From Ramlibacter tataouinensis (lineage in GTDB: Bacteria; Pseudomonadota; Gammaproteobacteria; Burkholderiales; Burkholderiaceae_C): a DNA stretch of 64,000 nucleotides. Made by a program: the position numbers and the translations under genes. How positions within the stretch are numbered: the first letter of the stretch is position 1; every line of letters begins with the position of its first letter. The stretch lies in contig NZ_CP116009.1 of NCBI RefSeq assembly GCF_027941915.1, positions 2,542,001 to 2,606,000 of the forward strand. Reading direction: 5' to 3'. Positions 55,443 through 64,000 of this stretch are shown in pieces. A model generated the notes under the pieces. It was not told the origin of the DNA, did no database searches, and saw only the letters and a program-made list of their open reading frames with translations.

Positions 55443-56099
55443 ATGGAACTGACAGGCGAGCAGCGGCTGCCGGTGACGCGCGAGCGCGTCTGGGCGGCCT
55501 TGCTGGACACGGACACCCTGCGCGCGGCCATTCCGGGCTGCGAGGCGGTCACGCACGAAGGCGACGGGCGCTACAGCGTGAGCGTGGTCGCGGCGGTCGG
55601 ACCGGTGAAGGCACGCTTCAAGGGCCGGCTGCAGCAGCAGGACCTGCAGCCGCCGCAGCGCTACACGCTCAGCTTCGAGGGCGACGGCGGCATGGCCGGC
55701 TTCGCCCGCGGCAGCGCCGAGGTCGATCTGAGCGAGGCGGACGGCAACAGCACCGTGCTGGCCTACCGCGCGCAGGCGCAGATCGGCGGGCGGCTGGCGC
55801 AGATCGGCTCGCGCCTAGTCGATGCCACGGCCGCGCGCATGTCGCAGGAGTTCTTCGAGCGGCTGACCGAAGTGATCACGGCACCGCCCGGATCGGCGCA
55901 GGCGGCCCGCCCGGCCGTGGGCATTCCCCTGAGCGCCGGCGAGTCGCCGTCGCCTGCCAGGCAACGGGGCCCCGCGCTGGGCTCGGCGCCGGTCGAAGCC
56001 CCTGGCTGGAGCGGCACCGTCACGATCGCGATGCCGGGCTGGGCCTGGGCCTTCACCGTCGCCGCGGCCGTGGCCTGCGTCTGGATCGCCGGCACCTGA
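55443..56099 (+). CDS. CoxG-like SRPBCC protein with C-terminal membrane anchor
   Basis: 218 residues. Residues 1-150 are a CoxG/SRPBCC fold (MELTGEQRLPVTRERVWAAL LDTDTLRAAIPGCE, GPVKARFKGRL, GGRLAQIGSRLVDATA), followed by a Pro/Ser-rich linker and a hydrophobic C-terminus (MPGWAWAFTVAAAVACVWIA). CoxG is known to recruit CO dehydrogenase to the membrane; this homologue probably anchors the molybdenum hydroxylase encoded around it to the inner membrane and its quinone pool. Confidence 0.88.
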   Translation: MELTGEQRLPVTRERVWAALLDTDTLRAAIPGCEAVTHEGDGRYSVSVVAAVGPVKARFKGRLQQQDLQPPQRYTLSFEGDGGMAGFARGSAEVDLSEADGNSTVLAYRAQAQIGGRLAQIGSRLVDATAARMSQEFFERLTEVITAPPGSAQAARPAVGIPLSAGESPSPARQRGPALGSAPVEAPGWSGTVTIAMPGWAWAFTVAAAVACVWIAGT

Positions 56100-56106
56100 G
56101 GCCGCC

Positions 56107-56589
<483 letters not shown>

Positions 56590-56591
56590 CG

Positions 56592-57422
56592 GTGGTCGAC
56601 TTCGATTACGCGCGGCCGCGCACGCTTGCCGAAGCGCTGGCCTTGCTGGCCGCCAATCCCGAGGCGCGGGCCCTGGCCGGCGGCCAGACGCTGATCCCCA
56701 CGCTCAAGCAGCGGCTCGCCCGGCCGGCGCTGCTGGTGGACCTGCAGGCCATCGCCGAGCTGCGCGGCATCGAGGTGGGCGACGGCTTCGTCAGCGTCGG
56801 CGCCATGACGCGCCACGCCGAGACCGCCAGCCACGCGGGGTTGTCCGCGGCGATCCCGGCGCTGGCCTTCCTCGCGGGCGGGATCGCCCACCCGCAGGTG
56901 CGCCACGTCGGAACCATGGGCGGATCGATCAGCAACAACGACCCGGCGGCCGACTACCCCGGCGCGCTGCTGGGCCTGGGCGCGCAGGTCCAGACCACGA
57001 GCCGCAGCATCGCCGCCGACGATTTCTTCACCGGCCTGTTCTCGACCGCGCTGGAGCCGGGCGAACTGGTGGTGCGCGTGCGCTTCCCGCGACCGGTGCG
57101 CGCGGGCTACTGCAAGATCGCCAACCCCGCCTCGGGCTACGTGACCACCGGCTGCTTCATCGCCGACTTCGGCGGCGGCCGGGTGCGCGTGGCCGTCAAC
57201 GGCGCCGGCCCCTGCGTGTTCCGCCTGCCGGCGCTCGAAGCCGCGCTGGGCGCCGACTTCTCACCCGCCGCGCTGGCCGGGTTCCGCCAGGATCCCAAGG
57301 GCCTCAACGCCGACCTGCATGCGAGCGCGGCCTACCGCGCGCAGCTCGTCGCAGTCGCCGTCCGGCGCGCGTTGTCCATGGCGCTGTCCGCATCCCCCCT
57401 ACTGGAGAGTTCCCCCGCATGA
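56592..57422 (+). CDS. Molybdenum hydroxylase medium subunit, FAD-binding
   Basis: 276 residues. FAD pyrophosphate-binding motifs ALAGGQTLIPTLKQRLARPA and HVGTMGGSISNNDPAADYPG (the TIGG-like loop) are clear, and the C-terminal CO-dehydrogenase flavoprotein domain follows. The start is taken as GTG 56592, two bases after the small-subunit stop; no ATG is available. Its stop overlaps the FAH gene start (ATGA). Confidence 0.93.
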   Translation: MVDFDYARPRTLAEALALLAANPEARALAGGQTLIPTLKQRLARPALLVDLQAIAELRGIEVGDGFVSVGAMTRHAETASHAGLSAAIPALAFLAGGIAHPQVRHVGTMGGSISNNDPAADYPGALLGLGAQVQTTSRSIAADDFFTGLFSTALEPGELVVRVRFPRPVRAGYCKIANPASGYVTTGCFIADFGGGRVRVAVNGAGPCVFRLPALEAALGADFSPAALAGFRQDPKGLNADLHASAAYRAQLVAVAVRRALSMALSASPLLESSPA

Positions 57423-58282
57423 AACTGATGTCCTATGTCACTCCGCAGCGCGCCAGCTTCGGCGTGGTGCAAGGCGGGCACGTGATCGACATGGGCCTGC
57501 GTCTGGGCGCCGGCTGCCCCGACCTGAAGAGCGCGATCGCGCAAGGCCTGCTGCCGCGCATCGCGGCGCTGGCCGACAACGCGCCGGCCGACTTCCGCCT
57601 GGACGAGGTGGTGGCCCTGCCGGTGATCCCCAACCCGAACCGCATCCTGTGCGTCGGCCTGAACTACGTGGCGCACCGCGCCGAGGGCAGCCACAAGACC
57701 GAGGCCGCCGCGCCGACCATCTTCCTGCGGCTGCCGGAATCGCAGGTGGGCCACGGCCGCCCGCTGGTGTGCCCGCGCGAGTCGGACCAATTCGACTTCG
57801 AGGCCGAGCTCGCGGTCGTCATCGGCAAGGCCGGCCGCCGCATCGCCAAGGAGAACGCGCTGGCCCACGTGGCCGGCATCAGCGCCTACAACGACGGCTC
57901 GGTGCGCGACTGGCAGTTGCTGATGGGCCAGTGGGCGCCGGGCAAGAACTTCCCCGCCACCGGCGCCTTCGGCCCGTGGATGGTGACCGCCGACGAACTG
58001 CCGCCGGACCGTGTGCTGAGCCTGGTGTGCCGGCTGAACGGCCAGGAGATGCAGCGCACCACCACCGACCTCATGATGTTCGGCATCCCCGAGCTGATCG
58101 CGTTCGTCTCCACCTTCACCACGCTGGAGCCCGGCGACGTGCTGGTGACCGGCACGCCCGGCGGCGTCGGCCTGCGGCGCGACCCGCAGGTCTGGATGAA
58201 GCACGGCGACGTCGTCGAGATCGAGCTGGAAGGCGTGGGCGTGCTGCGCAACCCGGTCGTCAAGGAAGGGGCGGCGGGGTGA
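57419..58282 (+). CDS. Fumarylacetoacetate hydrolase-family protein
   Basis: 287 residues. Metal-binding acids of the FAH fold lie in FDFEAELAVVIGK and the following GISAYNDGSVRDWQ; NRILCVGLNYVAHRAEG and VLVTGTPGGVGL are further family marks. Members hydrolyse or decarboxylate beta-keto or 2-oxo acids that arise in aromatic ring degradation. Its placement after the hydroxylase and before an RraA-type aldolase fits a lower-pathway step. Confidence 0.9.
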   Translation: MKLMSYVTPQRASFGVVQGGHVIDMGLRLGAGCPDLKSAIAQGLLPRIAALADNAPADFRLDEVVALPVIPNPNRILCVGLNYVAHRAEGSHKTEAAAPTIFLRLPESQVGHGRPLVCPRESDQFDFEAELAVVIGKAGRRIAKENALAHVAGISAYNDGSVRDWQLLMGQWAPGKNFPATGAFGPWMVTADELPPDRVLSLVCRLNGQEMQRTTTDLMMFGIPELIAFVSTFTTLEPGDVLVTGTPGGVGLRRDPQVWMKHGDVVEIELEGVGVLRNPVVKEGAAG

Positions 58283-59016
58283 GCAGCGTCCTCACCGAGC
58301 GCAGCCGCGAGCAGCTGGCCCGCAGCGGATCGGCCAACATCGCCAACTGCCTGCTCAAGCGCGGGCTGCGCAACACCATGCTGCTGGGCCTGTCGCCGAT
58401 GGATCCGGGCCAGCCGCCGCTGGTGGGCCCGGCCTGGACGGTGCGCTTCATTCCCGCGCGCGAGGATCTCGACACGATGGCGCTGTACGCCACCGAGCAG
58501 AGCCTGCATCGCCGCGCCATCGAGGAGTGCCCGCCCGGCGCGGTGCTGGTGCTGGCACCGTCCGGCGAGACGCGGGCCTCGGTGATGGGCGACATGATGG
58601 CGCTGCGCCTGCAGGTGCGCGGGGTCGCTGGCGTCGTCACCGACGGCGGCTTCCGCGATGCGCCCGGCATCCGCAGCGTCGGCCTGCCGTGCTTCCAGGC
58701 GCGCAGCTCGGGGCCCGCAACGCCCATCGCGCTCAGCCCGGTGGAGTTCGACGTGCCGGTCGGCCTGGCCGGGGTGGCGGTGTACCCGGGCGACGTGATC
58801 GTGGGTGACGCCGAAGGCGTGGTCTGCATCCCGCAGCACCTGATGGCCGAGGTGGCGGCGGAAGCCGCCGGCAACGCCGACTACGAGGTGTTCGTCGCCG
58901 CGCACCTCAGGCGCGGCCGGTCCATCTTCGGCCTGTTCCCGGCGACGCCGGAGAGCCGCGCCGAATTCGAGCAATGGGTGGCCGCTGGCCGCCCGCCCCT
59001 GGAGAACCTGCCATGA
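58279..59016 (+). CDS. RraA-family protein, probable 4-hydroxy-4-methyl-2-oxoglutarate-type aldolase
   Basis: 245 residues. The family core GVVTDGGFRDAPGIRSVGLP with the catalytic Arg-Asp pair, the GDMMALRLQVRGVAG helix and YPGDVIVGDAEGVVCIP are present. Members split 2-oxo acid aldols into pyruvate and a second acid; RraA itself inhibits RNase E, but the catabolic context favours the aldolase. GTG start at 58279 overlaps the FAH stop (GTGA). Confidence 0.87.
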   Translation: MSSVLTERSREQLARSGSANIANCLLKRGLRNTMLLGLSPMDPGQPPLVGPAWTVRFIPAREDLDTMALYATEQSLHRRAIEECPPGAVLVLAPSGETRASVMGDMMALRLQVRGVAGVVTDGGFRDAPGIRSVGLPCFQARSSGPATPIALSPVEFDVPVGLAGVAVYPGDVIVGDAEGVVCIPQHLMAEVAAEAAGNADYEVFVAAHLRRGRSIFGLFPATPESRAEFEQWVAAGRPPLENLP

Positions 59017-59429
59017 ACGCCCCCGACCTGAAGACGCTGGAAGTGCTGATCCGCAGCCAGGACCTAGATCCTGCCCAGTGGATCGACTACCCCGAGTACG
59101 GTTTCCGCCAGTACTTCCTGTGGAAGAACAAGGACACCGGTGCCTCGATCGCGCTGCTGGAATACCAGAAGGGCGGCCGCATCCCGGTCAAGCACAGCCA
59201 CGCGTCCAACCAGTTCATGTACTGCCTCGAGGGCGACTACGAATACACCGATTCGGGCCTGCGCCTGAAGCCGGGCTCGTTCTACATGAACCCCAAGGAC
59301 CATCCGCACGGCCCGACGGTGGCGCACGAGAAGAGCCTGCTGATCGAGATCTACGACGGCCCGCACTACTACGAGAAGCCGGTGTTCCACACCGACGAGA
59401 CGATCGGGGACTTCCTCTCGAAGAAGTAG
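59013..59429 (+). CDS. Cupin-domain protein
   Basis: 138 residues. Metal-binding cupin motif 1 is GGRIPVKHSHASNQFMYCLE G and motif 2 is GSFYMNPKDHPHGPTVAH, with histidines in both. An N-terminal segment (WIDYPEYGFRQYFLWKNKD) precedes the barrel. Small cupins in aromatic clusters act as dioxygenases, isomerases or sensors; which one applies is not visible. It overlaps the RraA stop (ATGA) and closes the coupled run that starts at 49261. Confidence 0.85.
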   Translation: MNAPDLKTLEVLIRSQDLDPAQWIDYPEYGFRQYFLWKNKDTGASIALLEYQKGGRIPVKHSHASNQFMYCLEGDYEYTDSGLRLKPGSFYMNPKDHPHGPTVAHEKSLLIEIYDGPHYYEKPVFHTDETIGDFLSKK

Positions 59430-59553
59430 GCCCGGTGCCTGCGGACGGGTGGCGGCAGCCGTCCTCCGCAATGAGCACAGCGGCCACGCAGGGCGTCTGC
59501 TTGCAGGCGCCCTGCACCGCGTGCGCGCTCGCGCCGAGCGCTCGCGTTCTCTC

Positions 59554-59569
59554 ATAACCCACGGGTTAT
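59554..59569. promoter_or_regulatory. 16-base palindrome, candidate operator
   Basis: ATAACCC-AC-GGGTTAT, perfect arms, 81 bases before the second HpaB-family gene and 125 bases after the cupin stop. The A/T ends stand out against the GC-rich surroundings. A MarR- or GntR-like dimer could bind here; no such regulator is encoded nearby in the window. Confidence 0.55.
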
Positions 59570-59584
59570 TCGCTTGGCCGAATA

Positions 59585-59615
59585 TGTCAGTAGCGCCCTG
59601 GCAGGGCCGCTGACA
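59585..59615. promoter_or_regulatory. Nested inverted repeats in the leader of the second HpaB gene
   Basis: Outer arms TGTCAG (59585-59590) and CTGACA (59610-59615), inner arms GCCCTG (59595-59600) and CAGGGC (59602-59607). As RNA it would fold as a hairpin with an internal loop, but the inner loop is one base, so a protein-binding DNA site is as likely. It lies 15 bases after the ATAACCC palindrome and 34 bases before the start codon. Confidence 0.4.
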
Positions 59616-59649
59616 CCATGCCGCTCCATCCATTCACGAGATAGGGGCC

Positions 59650-61134
59650 ATGTCGAAGACCGGATCCAAGCACCTCAAGAGCCTTGCCGATGGCCGCGTC
59701 GTACTCCTCGACGGCGAGCGCGTGCAGAACCCCGTCGAGCACCCGGCCTTCCGCAATGCCATCGGAACCATCGCGCACCTGTACGACCTGCAGTCGGACC
59801 ACCCCGAGACGATGACATTCGTCTCGCCCACCAGCGGCAAGCCGGTGGGGAGGCATTGGCAGATCCCCCGCAGCCACCAGGACCTGGTCGAGCGGCGCCG
59901 CGCCATGACGCTCTGGAGCCGCGCCTCCTACGGGTTCTTTGGCCGCTCGCCGGACCACATCCCGACTTCGGTGTGCGGCATGCTGATGGACCTCGAGCGC
60001 TTCCGCCGTTCCGCACCGGAGCGGGCCAGCGCGCTGCAGGGCTGGTTCGAGCACGCGCGGGACCAGGACCTGTACGTCACGTACACCATCATCAATCCGC
60101 AGTCCAACCAGGCCAAGGGCCCGGGCGAGCAGGGGTTCGAGCAGCATCCCGGAGCCAGGATCGTGGACGAGGACGGGGGCGGCATCACCGTGCACGGCGC
60201 CAAGATGCTCGGGACGGCCGCGGTGATGGCGAACGAAGTGTTCGTGGCCAACATCACCCCGCTGCGCCCGGGAGAAGAGGCATTCGCCACCTCCTTCGCG
60301 ATCCCGCTGGGAACACCGGGCGTGAAGATCCTGTCGCGCAAGTCCTACGAACAGAGTGCGCTGTCGGAGTTCGACAACCCGCTGTCCTGCCGCTTCGACG
60401 AGAACGATGCCGTGGTGGTGTTCGACCAGGTCAAGGTGCCCTGGGACCGCGTGTTCGTGCACCGCGACATCGGGTTGGCGGCATCGCAGTTCCGCGACAC
60501 CTGGGCTGCACCGATGCAGAACCACCATTCGCAGATCCGCTTGTCGGTGAAGCTGCAGTTCCTGCTGGGCCTGGCGCGCCGCATCGCCGAGATCAACGGC
60601 GTCATCGACATTCCGCAGGTGCGTGACCAGCTCGGGCGCATGGCCGCATCGGTGACCATGGTGGAAAGCCTTGTGCAGGCCATGGAGGTCGCGGGCGAGC
60701 AGGTGGGTCCCTACTTCGCGCCGAACCGCATGATGATGCACGCGGCGACCTGCCTGGCGCAGGAGCTCTATCCGCAGTTCATCACCTCCATCCGCGAGCT
60801 CGCCGGCGGCGGGATGATCATGCTGCCGTCCTCCAGCGCCGACTTCGACAACGAGGAGATCCGCGGACTGATCGGGCGCACGCAGCGCTCGAGCGTGACC
60901 GACGCCTATGGCCGGGTGAAGACGCTCAAGCTGGCGTGGGATGCGGTGGGGTCCGAGTTCGCCTCGCGGCACGTCCAGTACGAGATGTTCTACGCCGGCG
61001 CCACCGTGTTCCAACGGGCCGCCGCGTTCCGCAACTTCGACTGGGGGAACGCTGCGTCCCTGGTCGATGGGGCGCTCTCCGGCTACGACCTGCCTGCCGA
61101 AGCACGGCCCTCGGCCGGGCCGGCCGTTGCCTGA
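59650..61134 (+). CDS. Divergent HpaB-family monooxygenase without the substrate-site histidine
   Basis: 494 residues. The HpaB/acyl-CoA-dehydrogenase-like fold is visible (RVVLLDGERVQNPVEHPAFR, ASYGFFGRSPDH, FDENDAVVVFDQVKVPWDRV FVHRD, GGGMIMLPSSSADF). At the position where the first paralogue has WYINHAIMNPPVDR this protein reads LYVTYTIINPQSNQ, so the His is replaced by Tyr and the Asp-Arg pair is lost. It is probably a flavin-dependent oxygenase with another substrate. It has no reductase of its own; the one at 52210 may serve both. A TRAP importer follows after 59 bases. Confidence 0.82.
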   Translation: MSKTGSKHLKSLADGRVVLLDGERVQNPVEHPAFRNAIGTIAHLYDLQSDHPETMTFVSPTSGKPVGRHWQIPRSHQDLVERRRAMTLWSRASYGFFGRSPDHIPTSVCGMLMDLERFRRSAPERASALQGWFEHARDQDLYVTYTIINPQSNQAKGPGEQGFEQHPGARIVDEDGGGITVHGAKMLGTAAVMANEVFVANITPLRPGEEAFATSFAIPLGTPGVKILSRKSYEQSALSEFDNPLSCRFDENDAVVVFDQVKVPWDRVFVHRDIGLAASQFRDTWAAPMQNHHSQIRLSVKLQFLLGLARRIAEINGVIDIPQVRDQLGRMAASVTMVESLVQAMEVAGEQVGPYFAPNRMMMHAATCLAQELYPQFITSIRELAGGGMIMLPSSSADFDNEEIRGLIGRTQRSSVTDAYGRVKTLKLAWDAVGSEFASRHVQYEMFYAGATVFQRAAAFRNFDWGNAASLVDGALSGYDLPAEARPSAGPAVA

Positions 61135-61193
61135 TTCCCCGACCTCCCTCCCGTTCCCGTCCACGTCCACGACTGCGTCCCAAGGAGCTTCGC

Positions 61194-62210
61194 ATGATCC
61201 CTCGTCGCCATTTCTGCGCCGCCGCTGCCGCGGCCGCGCTGCCCGGGCTTTCGCGCGCCTCCCGGCCGCTCCTGTTCAACAGCTTCCTGCCGCCCGTCCA
61301 TCCGGTGGCCGCGCGCATCCTCAAGCCCTGGGCCGAGGAAGTCGGGAAGGCGACGCAGGGGCGGGTCGTGCTGGACATCCCCAGCGGCAGCGTCGCGCCG
61401 CCGACGCAGCAAATGGACGCGGCCGCGAAGGGCGTGATCGATGTCGGCTACCAGTTCCTCGGCAACCTGAGCGATCGCATCAAGCTGCCGCAGATGACCA
61501 ATCTGCCGCTGCTGCACGCCGGCGCCCGCGCCAGCTCGGTCGCGCTGTGGAAGACGCATGCCCGCTTCTTCGCGCCGGCCGCCGAGTTCCGGGACGTGCA
61601 TCTGCTGGGCCTGTGGGTGATGTCGCCGGCGACCATCTTCCTGATGAAGAAGCCGGTGGGCTCGCTGCAGGAGCTGGAGGGCATGAAGGTGTGGAGCACG
61701 CCGGGCTACCCGGCGCGGGTGCTCGAGGGGCTGGGTGTGTCCGTCGTCGCGGCTCCGGCGGTCCGCAGCTACGAGATCGTGTCCGGGGGCACCGTGGACG
61801 CGTTCGCCAGCTACGCGGTGTCCGATGCCGTTGCCTTCAACACGCTGCAGTACGCGCGGCACGTCATGGATCTGCCGGGCTTCCTGCAGGCGCCGTCCTT
61901 CGCGCTGTTCATCAACAAGCGCGCGTGGTCCCGCCTGTCGGCCGCGGACCAGGAGGCGGTGACCGCGTTGAGCGGGGAAGCGCTGGCGCAGCGCCTGGTG
62001 GTCCTCGACGAGATCGAGGCCAAGGGGCGCGAGGCAGCGGCGGCCAGGGGCGTGCAGATCGCACAGGCCGGCAGTTCCGTCGTGGAGGGTGTGCGCAAGG
62101 CGGCGGAGCCGCTGGTCAAGGAATGGCTGGCCGATGCGGCCCGCCTGGGCGTCGACGGGCGCCAGGCGCTCGACTTCTACAAGGCCGAGGCGGCCCGGAC
62201 CAGCCGCTAG
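61194..62210 (+). CDS. TRAP transporter substrate-binding protein, DctP family
   Basis: 338 residues with a short signal peptide containing RR (MIPRRHFCAAAAAAALPGLS). The DctP pattern is seen in HPVAARILKPWAEEVGKATQ, GVIDVGYQFLGNLSDRIKLP, LQELEGMKVWSTPGYPARVL and VSGGTVDAFASYAVSDAV. It delivers an organic acid to the membrane subunits. The start at 61194 has AAGGAGCTTCGC upstream, a strong ribosome-binding site. Confidence 0.9.
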   Translation: MIPRRHFCAAAAAAALPGLSRASRPLLFNSFLPPVHPVAARILKPWAEEVGKATQGRVVLDIPSGSVAPPTQQMDAAAKGVIDVGYQFLGNLSDRIKLPQMTNLPLLHAGARASSVALWKTHARFFAPAAEFRDVHLLGLWVMSPATIFLMKKPVGSLQELEGMKVWSTPGYPARVLEGLGVSVVAAPAVRSYEIVSGGTVDAFASYAVSDAVAFNTLQYARHVMDLPGFLQAPSFALFINKRAWSRLSAADQEAVTALSGEALAQRLVVLDEIEAKGREAAAARGVQIAQAGSSVVEGVRKAAEPLVKEWLADAARLGVDGRQALDFYKAEAARTSR

Positions 62211-62218
62211 GACGGACG

Positions 62219-62692
62219 ATGGAAACCCACGACCGATTCGACGCCACCCTGGGCGTGCTTTGCGCCATCCCGGGCGCGCTGATGGTGGGGCTGACCTTCG
62301 TCGACGTGTTCGCGCGCTACCTGTTCGCGGCGCCCGTGCGCGGCAGCCTCGAGATCATCGAGTTCTGCATGGCGCTGGTGATCTTCACGGCGCTGCCGCT
62401 GGTGACGCGGCATGGCGAACACGTGCGCGTCGGGCTCCTCGAGGACCTGGGCCCGCCGTGGTTGCGCCGAGCGCGTCGCCTGGCCTGCGACCTGGTCGGC
62501 GCGGTGGTGCTGTCGGTCGTGGGCTGGCGGCTGTGGGTGTACGCCGACGCTTCGCTGGCGGCCGGCACGCGCACCATGGTGGTCGGCCTGCCGGAGGCGC
62601 CGCTGGCCTACGCGATGGCGGTGCTCAGTGGCGTGAGCGCCTTCGTGCTCTTCGCGGCGATGGCGGCGGCGCTGAAGGGGCAGAAGTCATGA
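62219..62692 (+). CDS. TRAP transporter small permease, DctQ family
   Basis: 157 residues, four hydrophobic spans. The family motif FVDVFARYLFAAPVRGSLEI IEFCMALVIFTALP is clear, with RHGEHVRVGLLED following. It bridges the binding protein and the large permease. It begins eight bases after the DctP stop and overlaps DctM by four bases. Confidence 0.9.
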   Translation: METHDRFDATLGVLCAIPGALMVGLTFVDVFARYLFAAPVRGSLEIIEFCMALVIFTALPLVTRHGEHVRVGLLEDLGPPWLRRARRLACDLVGAVVLSVVGWRLWVYADASLAAGTRTMVVGLPEAPLAYAMAVLSGVSAFVLFAAMAAALKGQKS

Positions 62693-63978
62693 ACATCGCG
62701 CTGGCTGGATTCGCGGCGGTCTTCCTTCTCGCGTTCTTCGGCGTCCCGCTCGGTATCGCGACGCTGCTGGTCGGGGTGGGAGGGTTCGCGCTGCTGCGCG
62801 GACTGGACCCGGCACTGGAAATGCTGGCCCAGATGATCATGGACTCGTCCGCCAACTACGGGATGTCGGTGCTGCCGATGTTCGTCCTCATGGGTGTCTT
62901 CGTGCAGAAGGCGGACATCGTCGATGAGCTTTACGCGGCGGCCAATGCCTGGGTCGGCCACCTGCGCGGTGGCCTCGCCCAGGCCACGGTGCTGTCGTGT
63001 GCGCTGTTCGCGGCGATCTCCGGCAGCTCGATCGCCACTGCGGCCACCATGAGCAAGGTGAGCATCAAGCCCATGCGCGGCCTCGGCTACGACGACCGGC
63101 TCTCCACCGGCACGGTTGCATCGGCGGGCGTGCTGGGCGTGCTGATTCCACCGTCCGTCCCGCTGGTCGTCTTCGGCCTGCTGACGGAGACCGACATCCG
63201 CAAGCTGTTCATCGCCTCGGTAGTGCCGGGCCTGCTGCTGGCGGCCTTGTTCTTCCTCACGGTCTGGATTTCGGTGCGCCGCAATCCTGCCCTGGGTCCT
63301 GCCGGGCCGAAGCAGCCGACAGCGGTGCGGCTCAAGTCCCTCAAGGGCGTGTGGCCGGTGCTGGCGCTGTTCACCCTGATCATGGGTGGGCTCTACGGCG
63401 GCATCTTCACGGCGACGGAGTCGGCCGGAATCGGCGCCGCCGGGGCCTTCCTGTTCGGCGCGGCGCGCCGGCGGATCACGCTGCAGGTGTTCATCGCGAG
63501 CCTGGTCGAGGCGGGCAAGACGACGGCGATGATCTTCACCATCATCTTCGGGGCGCTGGTCTTCACCAACCTGATCACCTTGTCGGGTTTGACGGGGCAG
63601 CTGGTGGCCTGGATCCAGGGCGGCAGCATGAGCGCCACGGGCGTGATCCTCTCCATCGGGCTGATCTACCTCGTGATGGGCTGCTTCATGGAGGGGATGG
63701 GCCTGATGCTGCTGACGGCGCCGCTGTTCGCCGCCATCGCGTCGCAGGTCGGCATCGACCTGGTGTGGTTGGGCGTCTTCGTCGTGATGATGATCGAGAT
63801 CGGGATGCTGACGCCGCCGGTGGGCATGAACCTGTTCACGGTCAAGGCCATGTGCCCGGAGGTGCCCTTGTCCACCATCGTGCGGGGCGCGATGCCCTTC
63901 GTGGTGGCCAACCTGGTGGCGGTGGTGCTGGTCTGTGTCTGGCCGACGCTGGCGCTCACGCCGGTGAGCTGGTTCTAG
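62689..63978 (+). CDS. TRAP transporter large permease, DctM family
   Basis: 429 residues, about twelve spans. DctM signatures include SVLPMFVLMGVFVQKADI, FAAISGSSIATAATMSKVSI KPM, VLGVLIPPSVPLVVFG, FTATESAGIGAAGAFL and the C-terminal MIEIGMLTPPVGMNLFTVK. It performs sodium- or proton-driven import of the ligand bound by DctP. It overlaps the DctQ stop (ATGA). It is full length and ends 22 bases before the window edge. Confidence 0.93.
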   Translation: MNIALAGFAAVFLLAFFGVPLGIATLLVGVGGFALLRGLDPALEMLAQMIMDSSANYGMSVLPMFVLMGVFVQKADIVDELYAAANAWVGHLRGGLAQATVLSCALFAAISGSSIATAATMSKVSIKPMRGLGYDDRLSTGTVASAGVLGVLIPPSVPLVVFGLLTETDIRKLFIASVVPGLLLAALFFLTVWISVRRNPALGPAGPKQPTAVRLKSLKGVWPVLALFTLIMGGLYGGIFTATESAGIGAAGAFLFGAARRRITLQVFIASLVEAGKTTAMIFTIIFGALVFTNLITLSGLTGQLVAWIQGGSMSATGVILSIGLIYLVMGCFMEGMGLMLLTAPLFAAIASQVGIDLVWLGVFVVMMIEIGMLTPPVGMNLFTVKAMCPEVPLSTIVRGAMPFVVANLVAVVLVCVWPTLALTPVSWF

Positions 63979-64000
63979 CGCTGGCTGGCCGGCCGATCTC

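Overview
The window is very GC-rich and densely coded, and it reads as a chromosomal segment of a betaproteobacterium, most likely Burkholderiales/Comamonadaceae. The support is the gene order queA-tgt, recG-oxyR-ubiA-proC and a spc/alpha ribosomal operon ordered secY-infA-rpmJ-rpsM-rpsK-rpsD-rpoA-rplQ, together with a Bug-family (TctC-like) binding protein. The species cannot be fixed from sequence reading alone. There is no CRISPR array, IS element, phage gene or rRNA. The one tRNA is an initiator tRNA-Met at 39244-39320.

Layout: (1) 1-7063, accessory housekeeping: the 3' part of a FIST sensor protein, an XRE-type regulator, a small membrane peptide plus an MFS/acyltransferase fusion, and a four-gene envelope operon (YiaA-like, exported protein, DUF2145, coiled-coil/zinc-ribbon membrane protein). 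Two copies of the inverted repeat GTATCG-N5-CGATAC, one at the XRE gene and one ahead of the envelope operon, suggest a small local regulon. (2) 7085-16295, conserved core: queA-tgt, recG, oxyR with both redox cysteines, an internally deleted DyP peroxidase, ubiA, proC, glpD. (3) 16269-25505, an 18-gene spc-alpha operon that starts at rplN directly behind glpD with its own consensus promoter and ends at a strong terminator.

(4) 25735-39203, signalling: an FNR-like regulator with all four Fe-S cysteines in FNR spacing; then a minus-strand chemotaxis operon read as MCP-like protein with a CheZ-like DxxxQ motif, cheY, STAS, cheA, mcp, cheW, mcp, cheR, cheD, cheB. The two MCPs share a 657-bp signalling block with one mismatch. 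Divergent from it lies a coupled pair, a tandem-receiver response regulator and an unrecognised protein. (5) tRNA-fMet with a textbook terminator.

(6) 39473-63978, uptake and catabolism: a polyamine-type ABC importer followed by a Bug-type binding protein; a LysR regulator divergent from a TorT-like ABC importer; a continuous run of catabolic genes (HpaB-type monooxygenase, VOC dioxygenase, RidA, flavin reductase, three-subunit molybdenum hydroxylase with CoxG and YciI partners, FAH-family hydrolase, RraA-type aldolase, cupin); then a second HpaB-family enzyme followed by a TRAP transporter. Together they look like import, hydroxylation, ring cleavage and central-metabolite release for one or two (N-hetero)aromatic compounds. 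The substrates are not readable from the sequence.
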